From Daphnia carinata (Eukaryota; Arthropoda; Branchiopoda; Diplostraca; Daphniidae), in assembly GCF_022539665.2 (NCBI RefSeq), contig NC_081339.1, positions 6,820,367 to 6,884,366 of the forward strand: DNA of 64,000 bases. Direction: 5' to 3'. Position numbers and translations under genes: made by a program. The notes below the pieces were generated by a model. That model had not been told where the DNA came from and ran no database searches. It saw only the letters and a program-made list of their open reading frames with translations. Below are positions 53,358 through 64,000 of the stretch, in pieces. Position 1 is the stretch's first letter; every line of letters begins with the position of its first letter.

Positions 53358-53873
53358 TTATTTTTCCTTAAACATTACGGCGTATGGTTTAACTTTCACT
53401 GAGGACGCAAATTCACTACACCTGTAGACCACGGTTCGTTCACGGTTTGTTTGCTTTTTTGCACGGTTTGGGATTAGTGGATCGGGTAATGTAGTTCTTC
53501 TTTCATTGGTTTCATGCCAAGTATTTAGTTGGTGCAGGTTTACTAACACTTTGCTACTTCTAAAATAAAAAGTAAAACAAATTAAATTTGTTTTATGTCT
53601 GCATACTCTTTTGAGTATGGTTTCGTGACTTGTGTAATGCATGAATAAAATAATAATCGCGTGCGGTCTGGTTGCTAACCCTGATTTAACAACCCGATAT
53701 AAACGTGATGGGGCAGTAACCCTTCCAACCCTACTCATAGGCAAGAGTGAATAACCCGCTGCACAACAAACCGGTTTGAGCGAAACGGGTTTGTGGGGCT
53801 CATTGGCCCTACAGTTTTTCTCAACGGATTTGGAGGTATTGCAATGTTGTCTCTTTTGAGTGTTCGTCTGCAA
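53358..53873 (-). CDS. Unrecognised 171-residue ORF, left arm
   Basis: An ATG-initiated frame of 171 residues, the longest uninterrupted one in the arms, antisense to and just beyond the exon-like array. The product is basic with no signal peptide, membrane segment or recognised domain. Its right-arm copy is broken by a two-base insertion, which argues against a conserved function for both copies. It could be a chance frame or a relic of a mobile element. Confidence 0.25.
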   Translation of the reverse strand: MQTNTQKRQHCNTSKSVEKNCRANEPHKPVSLKPVCCAAGYSLLPMSRVGRVTAPSRLYRVVKSGLATRPHAIIILFMHYTSHETILKRVCRHKTNLICFTFYFRSSKVLVNLHQLNTWHETNERRTTLPDPLIPNRAKKQTNRERTVVYRCSEFASSVKVKPYAVMFKEK

Positions 53874-54939
53874 GCTAGATATGTTTTTTTTTTTTCCTAC
53901 AAACTGACTAGAATAACAAAGTTGTTGAATTAACTGGAGATGTGTATGTAGGAAAGTGAGATATGTCGTCGTGGATTAAAAATTAATGCTCAGCGAAAAA
54001 AGATATTACTAGGAAATTATTAGGAATTGAAATTCGTAAAATATTTCTTACCGATTGGGTTTTATTTAATACACTACCCCACGGAAAAGGAAATAATACC
54101 GGAAAATATGAATAATCGAAGTAAAATATAAAGCACTTCTAATGAGCGGGTACTTGGTTAAAAAATCGTTTATGGGTGTTGTAAGAAAAAACATTAAAAC
54201 TAAATGTTACTTCAGTTGTGGTATAATAATAGTAATTGATTTAACAGTCAGTAGTTGAATCAATTCACTATTTAGTAATCAAACTTATTTTAAAAAAAGA
54301 TTTATGTTATTAAAAATGAATGTTTACACAAAATTTGACAAAAATGAGTAAATTAAAAACAGCCAGTTACCCGCTCGATAAATTATGAAGAATAATAAAA
54401 TTGTAACAGTCAAACATGTCTGCACATGCACCTGCTAAGCAAACAAGTATAAATGATATGTGTTTGACAAATTCATGTAGACGGAGCTCAAAACAAACAA
54501 AAATTTTAACAGACTAATATTTAAATGATGCGGGCGGCATCGTTAAAAAGGAAGTTGTAAAAAGCAACTCTAACATTCCTTTGTGGACTAACAGTGAAAT
54601 TCGTGAGTGGCAAAAACTTGTAAATATCATTGTTCTTGTTCACTTTGTTGTTTTTCCTCGTCGTTAAATTTAATGAAATTATTATTGGTTTTAGTATTTA
54701 CTTTGTTCACGATTTTGATGAGCGAAAGAATTGTATGTACTTATCAAATACCGATTATATTGTGATTTAACACCGTATAGATTAGAAGAACCGATTTATA
54801 TTTAATTTGTTAATTTTTTTTTATTTTCAATAACTGAGAAACATTGACACAATCATTTATCATTGATACATTTTATTACAACTCAAACACAGATACAATT
54901 AACACACACACAAACACACATACTCCTGTTAAACTTCCA

Positions 54940-55009
54940 GTAACTAATGGGTATCGAACCCTAATCTTCGGCGTCGGTTGCCAATGCTCTACCTTTGAGC
55001 TACAGTCAC
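54940..55009 (-). tRNA. tRNA-like sequence (anticodon position CCG), probable pseudogene, left arm
   Basis: Folds as a near-complete cloverleaf. The acceptor stem has seven pairs (GTGACTG with TAGTTAC, two G-T). T8 and A9 are present, the D arm is GCTC/GAGC, the anticodon stem is TTGGC/GCCGA and the T loop is TTCGATA. The T stem has only three pairs and position 33 is A rather than U, so it is unlikely to be a working tRNA. Confidence 0.4.
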
Positions 55010-55124
55010 TTGCAATAACAATGTTTTATACATTGAATCAACGCACAAACATATTGTATAGTTAATACTTTAATCTGGCTATAATATTTGTCAGTCTGAC
55101 CAGTGATTGTACATGTATCATAGG

Positions 55125-55192
55125 ATATCTGTAGAGGGTCCGGCTATGGTGTGAGAAGACAGAGGTTCAAATCCAATCTGGGCTGAAAGTAT
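55125..55192 (+). repeat. tRNA-like fragment with B-box, left arm
   Basis: Contains GTAGAGGGTCCGGCTATGG and GGTTCAAATCC at 55164-55174, which is a perfect Pol III B-box. A related copy lies about 200 bases on. The mirror copy is near 56649-56716. Confidence 0.35.
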
Positions 55193-55325
55193 GAAAAACG
55201 TTGGAATTTGAAAAAATTACGTAGAATATATTTTTACTGTTAATCGTATTTTTGAAAATGTGTAGAAGATGACGGTTCGCTATAACAATGGATAGTTTGA
55301 CAATCCAATTTATAAGAGGTATAGC

Positions 55326-55390
55326 TTGTGTGTAGAGAGTCCGGCTACGGTATCAGAAGACCGGGTTTCAAATCTTACACAATGCTAAAG
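55326..55390 (+). repeat. Second tRNA-like fragment, left arm
   Basis: Shares GTAGAG.GTCCGGCTA.GGT..AGAAGAC with the element at 55125, followed by GGTTTCAAATC. The two are diverged duplicates. The mirror copy is near 56451-56515. Confidence 0.35.
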
Positions 55391-55501
55391 ATGTCTGCAA
55401 GCATGCCATACAAACAATTATGTTTATAATATTATATTTATTGAAAATGTATAATAGATTTTGTCTAAAGATTACTTGCAAAAATGGTTTTCGGTGAAAT
55501 G

Positions 55502-55573
55502 TAACTCATGGCTCAATGATAGAGCACCGGCTTCGTAAGTCGATTGTAGAGGGTTCGATCCCCAAAGGAGTTC
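55502..55573 (+). tRNA. tRNA-like sequence (anticodon position CGT), probable pseudogene, left arm
   Basis: Shows a D arm GCTCAATGATAGAGC, an anticodon loop TTCGTAA with U33 (CGT would be Thr) in a stem with four of five pairs, and a T arm GGGTTCGATCCC. The acceptor has a five-pair core (AACTC with GAGTT) but mismatched ends and one extra base, so it is degenerate. Confidence 0.4.
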
Positions 55574-55593
55574 AAACATATAAAACTGTTTCT

Positions 55594-56247
55594 AAATGAA
55601 AAAAATATTCGATGTAATATTATCAAAGGTTTCTAAAAATTGCAACTGCTATGCAACCAGCCCTAACGTAGACACTATGATATTAAATGAAATTCTAAAT
55701 CTATAATTGCAAACATGCAAAGCGATATATAAATCTGTATATCAATTTGTTTGAAAAAAAAAAAATAATAATTGCAATAAATGTAATATACATTCATTTA
55801 TTATCATCTGTGATGGCTATGGTTAATATCCTTTGTAAATTATACAAGTTTCTATATACTCAATAAAGAGTTACATATCATAATTATTGGAATTTTTTTT
55901 TTTTTTTTGAGATTAACATTTGGTAAAATATCCGTTCGCGTGCTTCGCACGAAGTTACCCAACTCGACTGGCCCCGTGGAATCGTGACACCTGGGAATGT
56001 AGGAAGCCTGTGGAATAGGAGACCTGACTGGGAATCGAACCAGGAACCTTCGAGTTGGGAAGCGGACGCTTTGCTTAACTGGCATCTGCCCCCCTATATC
56101 CCCCCATTGGGATAAGGTTTTCTATTGACTCGTCGGCACACACACACAGATGATAATAAATTAATAAAAGAAACCTTGCGCAACGTATAGAATTTCATTT
56201 AATATCATGGCTTCTACTTTAAGGTTGGTTGCATACCAGAAGAAGAT
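55594..56247. other. Spacer between inverted-repeat arms
   Basis: 654 bases of unique, AT-rich sequence with the SINE and a C-rich patch (56091-56106). Having different sequence on each side of the centre argues against a simple read-through artefact of palindromic sequencing. Confidence 0.8.
55893..56092 (-). mobile_element. tRNA-derived SINE in the palindrome spacer
   Basis: On the - strand it starts with a tRNA-like head (GCAGATGCCAGTTAAGC, an anticodon-loop-like CTTCCCAAC and a perfect B-box GGTTCGATTCC at 56041-56031). It continues into an unrelated body of about 120 bp and ends in an A run (55908-55893). This is the layout of a tRNA-derived SINE. No clear target-site duplication was seen. 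It lies only in the spacer and is not duplicated in the arms. Confidence 0.65.
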
Positions 56248-56267
56248 AGAAACAGTTTTATATGTTT

Positions 56268-56339
56268 GAACTCCTTTGGGGATCGAACCCTCTACAATCG
56301 ACTTACGAAGCCGGTGCTCTATCATTGAGCCATGAGTTA
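56268..56339 (-). tRNA. tRNA-like sequence (anticodon position CGT), probable pseudogene, right arm
   Basis: Reverse-complement copy of 55502-55573, with no difference seen. It ends about 20 bases from the inner end of the arm. Confidence 0.4.
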
Positions 56340-56831
56340 CATTTCACCGAAAACCATTTTTGCAAGTAATCTTTAGACAAAATCTATTATACATTTTCAA
56401 TAAATATAATATTATAAACATAATTGTTTGTATGGCATGCTTGCAGACATCTTTAGCATTGTGTAAGATTTGAAACCCGGTCTTCTGATACCGTAGCCGG
56501 ACTCTCTACACACAAGCTATACCTCTTATAAATTGGATTGTCAAACTATCCATTGTTATAGCGAACCGTCATCTTCTACACATTTTCAAAAATACGATTA
56601 ACAGTAAAAATATATTCTACGTAATTTTTTCAAATTCCAACGTTTTTCATACTTTCAGCCCAGATTGGATTTGAACCTCTGTCTTCTCACACCATAGCCG
56701 GACCCTCTACAGATATCCTATGATACATGTACAATCACTGGTCAGACTGACAAATATTATAGCCAGATTAAAGTATTAACTATACAATATGTTTGTGCGT
56801 TGATTCAATGTATAAAACATTGTTATTGCAA

Positions 56832-56901
56832 GTGACTGTAGCTCAAAGGTAGAGCATCGGCAACCGACGCCGAAGATTAGGGTTCGATACCCATTAGTTA
56901 C
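56832..56901 (+). tRNA. tRNA-like sequence (anticodon position CCG), probable pseudogene, right arm
   Basis: Copy of the 54940-55009 element with one change in the anticodon stem (TCGGC instead of TTGGC), which turns a G-T pair into G-C and keeps the fold. Confidence 0.4.
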
Positions 56902-57963
56902 TGGAAGTTTAACAGGAGTATGTGTTTGTGTGTGTGTTAATTGTATCTGTGTTTGAGTTGTAATAAAATGTATCAATGATAAATGGTTGTGTCAATGTTT
57001 CTCAGTTATTGAAAATAAAAAAAAATTAACAAATTAAATATAAATCGGTTCTTCTAATCTATACGGTGTTAAATCACAATATAATCGGTATTTGATAAGT
57101 ACATACAATTCTTTCGCTCATCAAAATCGTGAACAAAGTAAATACTAAAACCAATAATAATTTCATTAAATTTAACGACGAGGAAAAACAACAAAGTGAA
57201 CAAGAACAATGATATTTACAAGTTTTTGCCACTCACGAATTTCACTGTTAGTCCACAAAGGAATGTTAGAGTTGCTTTTTACAACTTCCTTTTTAACGAT
57301 GCCGCCCGCATCATTTAAATATTAGTCTGTTAAAATTTTTGTTTGTTTTGAGCTCCGTCTACATGAATTTGTCAAACACATATCATTTATACTTGTTTGC
57401 TTAGCAGGTGCATGTGCAGACATGTTTGACTGTTACAATTTTATTATTCTTCATAATTTATCGAGCGGGTAACTGGCTGTTTTTAATTTACTCATTTTTG
57501 TCAAATTTTGTGTAAACATTCATTTTTAATAACATAAATCTTTTTTTAAAATAAGTTTGATTACTAAATAGTGAATTGATTCAACTACTGACTGTTAAAT
57601 CAATTACTATTATTATACCACAACTGAAGTAACATTTAGTTTTAATGTTTTTTCTTACAACACCCATAAACGATTTTTTAACCAAGTACCCGCTCATTAG
57701 AAGTGCTTTATATTTTACTTCGATTATTCATATTTTCCGGTATTATTTCCTTTTCCGTGGGGTAGTGTATTAAATAAAACCCAATCGGTAAGAAATATTT
57801 TACGAATTTCAATTCCTAATAATTTCCTAGTAATATCTTTTTTCGCTGAGCATTAATTTTTAATCCACGACGACATATCTCACTTTCCTACATACACATC
57901 TCCAGTTAATTCAACAACTTTGTTATTCTAGTCAGTTTGTAGGAAAAAAAAAAAATATCTAGC

Positions 57964-58481
57964 TTGCAGACGAACACTCAAAAGAGACAACATTGCAATA
58001 CCTCCAAATCCGTTGAGAAAAACTGTAGGGCCAATGAGCCCCACAAACCCGTTTCGCTCAAACCGGTTTGTTGTGCAGCGGGTTATTCACTCTTGCCTAT
58101 GAGTAGGGTTGGAAGGGTTACTGCCCCATCACGTTTATATCGGGTTGTTAAATCAGGGTTAGCAACCAGACCGCACGCGATTATTATTTTATTCATGCAT
58201 TACACAAGTCACGAAACCATACTCAAAAAAGAGTATGCAGACATAAAACAAATTTAATTTGTTTTACTTTTTATTTTAGAAGTAGCAAAGTGTTAGTAAA
58301 CCTGCACCAACTAAATACTTGGCATGAAACCAATGAAAGAAGAACTACATTACCCGATCCACTAATCCCAAACCGTGCAAAAAAGCAAACAAACCGTGAA
58401 CGAACCGTGGTCTACAGGTGTAGTGAATTTGCGTCCTCAGTGAAAGTTAAACCATACGCCGTAATGTTTAAGGAAAAATAA
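57964..58481 (+). pseudogene. Frameshifted copy of the 171-residue ORF, right arm
   Basis: Same sequence as the left-arm frame, but the T run near 58228 (six rather than four) shifts the frame. The copy splits into a 97-residue and a 63-residue piece. Confidence 0.35.
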
Positions 58482-58600
58482 CGGGAAGGAATAAATGACA
58501 AGAGCAACACATTTGTACCACACACGGATAACGCAGAATAAAGTAGAAAAATGCCAATAGGCAATACTCAACCGTACCATCTTTTTTCCTCCATCGACCT

Positions 58601-61086
58601 AATGGGCGTGTATCTCGGGGATGGGCGGCGATTCCCGTTGCTCCAACGACGATCCACGACATCCAGTAGTCCTCTTCGGCGACGACGGAACCCTTCTAAA
58701 TACATTTTTAAAAAATGGTTAGACAAATAAACATGTAAAGAAATATACCTAAAACCTCCATTGCGGACAATGTCGTTCCTCCAGCGACGACCCTCAATGT
58801 CCGGCATCCTCTTCGATAGTGGTGCAGCCCACCTTAAATACATAAAACAAAATAAGATCAAGGTGTAAAACTTGAAATTTTGAATTAAATACTTGACGAT
58901 TTTGGCCGACGATACTGGTGACTTCTACGGCCAACCACGTTGGCCAGTGATCGTCTTCGGCGAGATTGCGCCCGTCTAAATACATAAAAAACAAAATAAG
59001 TTAGTGGTGTAAAACTTAAAATTTATAATTAAATACTTGACAATATTGGGCGACAATCCTAGTAGCTCCGACGTTGAACCTCGTTGTCTAGTAATCCTCT
59101 TCAGCGAAGATGAAGCCCTCCTAAATACATGAAAAAAATATGAATCGACAATTAAACGAGTAAACGATATACCTGAAACATCCACGGCGACGATATCGGT
59201 ACTCCAGCGCCCTCTTCGGTGATGGTGGGGCCCTCTTAGATACAGAGAAAAGAACACGATTAAACACTTAGACTTACTTTTAGAAAACTCTCAATACCTA
59301 TGCCGACAATCTCGTTGCTACAGCGGCGATCCTCGATGCCCAGCATCCTCTTCGATGGTGGTCCTGCCCTCCTAAATACATAAAAAACAAAATAAAATAA
59401 TGGTCTAAAACTTACAACTATCAATTAAATACTTGATAATTTTGGACGATAATCCTGGTGGATCCCACGGCGAACCACGTTGTCCAGTGGTCCCTCTTTG
59501 GCGATGATGGCGTCCTCCTAAACAAATAAAAAACAATAATTAATGGTGAATGAATTAATGGTAAAAATACTCAATGTAATACTTGACAATTTTAGACGAC
59601 GATCCTGATGCCTCGGACGGCAATTTTCGTTGTCCAGTTGCCCTCTTCGGTGGTGATGTTGGCCATCCTAAATACACAAAATAAAACACGGTTAAACACG
59701 TAGACGTATAAATCATATACCTGAAGCATCCATTATGACGATCTTGTTACTCCAGCGGCGATCCTCGATGTCCAGCATCCTCTTCGATGGTGGTGAGGCC
59801 CTCCTAAATACATAAGAACAAAATAAAACCATAATTCACAACCTAATACTTTCAACTAAATACTTGACAATTTTGGGCGACGATTCCTGGTGGTTCCGAC
59901 AGCGAACCTCGTTGTCTAGTGGCCCTCCTCGGTGGTGATCTAACCATTCTACATACATAAAAGAACACGCTTAGCCACTTAAAATTGTTAAAGTAATACC
60001 TGGCAATACTTGGCGACTTCGGCGGCGATCCCCGACGTCCAGTAATCAACCTCGGTGGTATTGCCAGCCCTCCTATATACAGATTAATACATAGAACATG
60101 GTAAGACTCTTACAAATTTTTATATACCTTGCAATTTTGGGATGGCGATGGTGGTGACACCCTCCTAAATACATAATTAAAAAATAAAATCATAGTGCAA
60201 AACTTAAAGCTTTAAATTAAATACTTAACAATTCCTGGTGGTTCCTATGGCGATCCTCGATGTCCAACATCCTCTTCGGTGGTGGTGGGGCCCCCTAAAT
60301 ACACAAGAAAACAAAATAAAACGGTGTAAAACTTACAACTTTCGATTAAATACTTGACAATTTTGGGCGATAATCCTGTTGGATCCGACGGTGAACCACG
60401 TTGTCCAGTAGCCCCTCTTTGGCGATGATGGCGCCCTCCTAAACAAATAAAAAACAAAATAATTAATGGTGAATGAATTTATGGTAATAATATTCAATGA
60501 AATACTTGCGAACCTCGTTGACCAGTTGCCCTCATCGGTGGTGATGTTGGCCATCCTATATACATAAAATAAAACATGGTTAGACACTTAAACGTATAAA
60601 ACATGTACCTGAAACATCCATTATGACGATCTTGCTACTCCAGCGGCGATCCTCGATGTCCAGCGTCCTCTTCGATGGTGGTGAGGGCCTCCTAAATACA
60701 TAAAAACAAATAAAATCTAGTTCAAAACCTAAGACTTTAAATTAAATACTTGACAATTTTGGGCGACGATTCCTGGTGGCTCCGACAGCGAACCTCATTG
60801 TCTAGTGGCCCACCTCGGTGGTAATGTGAACCATCCTACATACATAAAAAAACACGATTAAACACTTAAAATTGTTAAAATAATACCTGGCGATGACCCT
60901 CGTTGTCCAACGGTCCTCTTCGGTGGAGATGTGGCCTTCCTAGATACATAAAATAAAATAATAAAAAAACCATGGTGAGATACTGAATTTTTTAATATAT
61001 ACCTCAGAATCCTGGGCCATATTCCAGTGGATGCGACGGAGATTCTCGTTGTCCAGTGTCCTCTTCTGCCCCAGAGATTACTCTCC
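58601..61086 (-). pseudogene. Array of exon-like units, collagen-like, right arm
   Basis: Mirror copy of the left-arm array on the opposite strand, with the same units, splice-like borders and stops. One base differs at the border of the unit opposite 51891 (AATGG here, TATGG on the left). Because both copies carry the same frame breaks, the decay came before the duplication or was spread by gene conversion. Confidence 0.6.
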
Positions 61087-62100
61087 TGATTGTACAGAAA
61101 CGAGAAAAAATCAAACCAAATTTTTGAATACTTGAACAGCAATAAGTTTTATCTTAATTTTAAGAGGCATCATGTACATAAATTACAGTTACATTGGAGA
61201 AAAAAATCCTGAAAAAAAAAGAAACTGGTTATTAATCGATGGTTAATGATCAGGAGGTTGTTTGGGTTGGCGGATCATGTGTAAATTGAGTTAAGAAGTC
61301 GAAACGTACAATTGTTTGTAGAAAAATGGTTTGCGAACGACGACTACGGTTGATAATTGCATAAAACAGTGAAAGAAAATGGCTGAGATAGTGTTGTGCA
61401 GAAGTAACGACGTGTGGTAGACTACGCTTACGCCTTACTTAAAGTAGCCCTAGTCATAACCTAAACTTGGACCTACTTATCCTTAACTTAATCTACGTTT
61501 ATCTATTTCATCTAGACTTATCTTACTACCCCAACTAAGCAAAACCAGTGCAGATGCTAAACCATGTGCTGATGCAGTGCGTAATTGATGAATCTACAAT
61601 TTGCGAAAGCTGGGAGCACGTGCGAAAGTTCTTAGAATTATTAGACGTGGATTGCAAGCAACAAATCTACACTAGTGCACCGCGTGCAGGTGGAAGAGAT
61701 ACTGAAATTCTAGCTTCCTATTTTTCTAACTCCCCCTCCCCCCCCCACTCCTTTTTTGTGAATGCCCGAGGTTCTTCATCTGTTTTAAGCCCTTGGAAAC
61801 AAAAAAAAATGGTAACAAAAAAAAAAATATCAAAGTAACCTACGGTCAATCGATGGGGAATGGCTATAACCTCGGGCTCACCTGGAAACAAAATTTGCCC
61901 TTCAACCTACCGACCTTCAGAATTAGTTCCCTCTACCCTACACTCTTCTTCCGAAAAGGCAATAATGTGGCACGTGTCTGCGGGTATTTAAGGCGTCGTC
62001 TAGATACAGAACACATTGCAGTCTTGCCTCTACAAAAGTACCTCAACTATAACACCATCGTCGATCGATTCGCCTGTGACGTAAATTGAATTTATGCTAA

Positions 62101-64000
62101 CTAGCTTCATTGTCTTCTTTAATTGTAGAAAGTATGAGCACATGAACTTCGATTAAATTAGGTGTAAGTCTATGTTAGTCAACTAAATATTAATTAAATC
62201 AAACCCTTACCAATAATATTCCATTTCTTTAGGAAACGACCATTCTCCAGTCCGTGTGTCAGTAGGTGCTGAAGTGTTTACTCGGACCGTTTTTTAAACT
62301 GCATTATATGAGGAATTGAAAATTGTTAAGTATCACTAATTATTTAAAAGATCTATAGTACCATACTTTCTGTTCGTTGTGTCGTCTAGATTTCATCAGT
62401 GTTGGTATTTATCATGTAATCATGTACTTTAATTCACATTACTAACCTATTAATTCTGAATGTAAATAGAAATTATTAAGCATTGAAAATCTTATCAATA
62501 CAGTTGAAATATATATGTAAAATTCTTATGCCCGCAGTACACTATAAAAAAATATTTGCTGCACATGTTAATTTACTTGATAATTTAACTAACAAATAAC
62601 TATTAAATTGCTTAATGTTATGCTAAGCCAAATTAACCTTTTCACTGAAAGACAAGCAGTAATTTACAAAGCTCTGACCAAGTTGGGATGATATAGTTTA
62701 CAAAATGTTTGTGATTCTGGTTAACCGGTACTTTTCCTACCATAAAATAAAACTCCTTCTCAGTCATTAAATTAATCTAGATAATTTATATAAAACATAC
62801 AATTACCATTATTCTTTTTCTTTGAAATTCAATGGCTGCTTAACTGCTACACTTTAATGTCAATGTTGGTAGCTAAATTATTTTCCGAGGAATAATTTAT
62901 GGATAAAAAACTAAACAATATTTCTGTGTACTCACACAGGAACGTTTAAATGTCCAGCCAGCCATATGTCCTGATGCTACAATTCCAATATGTCCTGTTC
63001 CAGCTACATTCAGCAGCTAAAAAGACAAAAATTATACAGTAAAATGATAAGATATTGTAAAAATATAATAAACAGGCTAAAAATAGATAAACAGGCTAGA
63101 AAATGGATTTTACACACCTGTTATAAATATAATAATTATATTATAAAAATTGCCATTTCTGCCCATCATGATTTCCAAGGTATTTGACTTACCATGCTAT
63201 AATTTACAATGTGTTTGTGATTCTGGTCAGCCTGTACCAACACATGATACTTCAAACAGCATTACTCCGGGACCAGCCATATAAAGTGTCATGTCAATTG
63301 ATTAATCTAGATTAGTGATATGCTATAAAGAAATGTATACTAAACGTACAATTACCATAACTCCTTTTGTTTGAAACTGAAAGGCTGTTCAACTGCTAGT
63401 TATCGAAGTTACAGCGTTGGTAACAAAGTTATGACATACAGCTACCTAAAAGGAAATAAAAATCTCACTTGAAAATGACATGGGGAAGTTTTAACAAGAC
63501 ACAAAACAAAACTGTTACCTATATAGTTTGCATACTATGTATTCATATATTATAATGCTAGGGCTGTCATGGCTCCCTCCTAAAATTGTCTCCGCCTCTA
63601 CATTGCGATCAGATCCTGTTGGAAGACTGGACATCCATAATGACATGTAGAAAACTAGATTTACTGACCGCATCTTCATGTTCATTGCTTCTAGTTAAGA
63701 ATTTGAAACAAACCTGTGCATTAGTTTTTTTTTCTTCACAATTTTCTTCTCTTGGCTTAGCTTATTTTCAGGATTCTCATTCAATGTTAGACATTTTTCT
63801 TTTCTTTTTAGTTACTTTGTTCATTTTTCATCTTTCCTCCTCATTTCCTATGCTTTGGAATACTGCAATCAAATCATCACAATCAAGGTTTTCTTGCGCT
63901 CCCAAGTATTGTCATTGTTTGAAACACCAATCCATATCAGCAAATGCCTAACTTCACCATTCTTGACCTAATATGATATTTCAGATTCAGTTATTATCAC
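62101..64000. other. AT-rich flank of the inverted repeat
   Basis: No gene supported. Contains a decayed direct repeat (62690-62880 and 63195-63420). Short frames here have no domain or splice partners. Confidence 0.5.
62690..63420 (+). repeat. Decayed direct repeat, about 505-bp period
   Basis: TTTGTGATTCTGGT, ATTAATCTAGAT, ACAATTACCAT and GGCTG.T.AACTGCTA occur in the same order in both halves, with indels between them. This shows an old tandem duplication. Confidence 0.65.

Larger units (their letters stand above)
49740..55593 (+). repeat. Left arm of a 12.3-kb inverted repeat
   Basis: Each position x in this arm matches the reverse complement of about 111,840 minus x in the right arm. 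The match runs from TTTAGAAACAG at the inner end (55593) to about 49890 with only scattered differences, then fades over the outer 150 bases. Contents in order: two short - strand frames, the exon-like array, a 171-codon - strand frame, an AT-rich stretch and four tRNA-like sequences. No transposase or integrase was recognised. Confidence 0.95.
56248..62100 (-). repeat. Right arm of the 12.3-kb inverted repeat
   Basis: Reverse complement of the left arm. Differences seen include single-base changes opposite 51891, 53312 and 54983, a two-base indel opposite about 53612 and G/C-run length changes opposite about 50100. Beyond about 61950 similarity drops to scattered blocks (for example GTCTTGCCTCTAC and TATAACACCATCGTC shared) and then ends. 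Confidence 0.95.

Noticed and set aside
53177-53371. Short frames inside the arms with Arg/Gly/Pro-rich sequence
   Set aside because: They are fragments of the exon-like array read through its introns, not separate genes.
49740-62100. Palindrome as a pure assembly or sequencing artefact
   Set aside because: Not excluded, but the arms differ at several sites, diverge at the outer ends and enclose a 654-bp non-palindromic spacer. A missed-adapter artefact would not give these.
49740-62100. Terminal inverted repeats of a Maverick/Polinton-like or other large DNA transposon
   Set aside because: The internal region between the arms is only 654 bases with no polymerase, integrase or capsid coding, and the outer ends show no clear target-site duplication.

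Overview
This is a eukaryotic, almost certainly arthropod, window. The introns are short (mostly 60-80 bp), the promoters pair a TATA box with a TCAGT-type initiator, and there are many short homopolymer runs. Together with the gene content this best fits a branchiopod crustacean such as Daphnia; that assignment is inference. Most exons are too short to stand out as open reading frames, so the gene models below were joined by hand from splice sites and reading phase.

Region 1 (1-29 kb) is an accessory cluster of secreted, Thr/Ser-rich proteins that I cannot assign to a named family. Two genes on the + strand (A, <1-1455, and C, 5669-7090) share a four-cysteine module with a LVNVTG block and a CTPSPFP block; gene A holds two modules fused in one reading frame. 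Five genes on the - strand (D-H, 13309-28977) share a signal peptide, an FF/F/RR block, a Thr-X-Thr-rich body, one phase-2 intron at the same place and a tiny last exon with the motif PY[VI][VI]KR...IESS. All five have TATA-like boxes and candidate initiators. This local family is the best candidate for something undescribed.

Region 2 (30.5-38 kb) holds ordinary cellular genes: a 13-exon DEAH-box helicase of the DHX33 type, an unassigned type II membrane protein, and a single-exon GT10 alpha-1,3-fucosyltransferase on the - strand.

Region 3 (39.7-47.2 kb) holds three secreted - strand genes: two coiled-coil/C1q-domain proteins (one with fibrinogen-like and Cys-rich inserts and a probable GC-AG intron) and a coiled-coil protein built from repeated 138-bp exons.

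Region 4 (49.7-62.1 kb) is a 12.3-kb inverted repeat. Arms of about 5.85 kb are nearly identical in the core and diverge at their outer ends. They flank a 654-bp spacer that carries a tRNA-derived SINE. Each arm has a tandem array of about 19 exon-like units with intact splice signals and degenerate collagen-like coding, a set of tRNA-like sequences, and ORFs I do not recognise. The last 1.9 kb is AT-rich with a decayed direct repeat.

The secreted genes of regions 1 and 3 all look like extracellular products. Nothing in the sequence shows that they work together beyond clustering and shared architecture.
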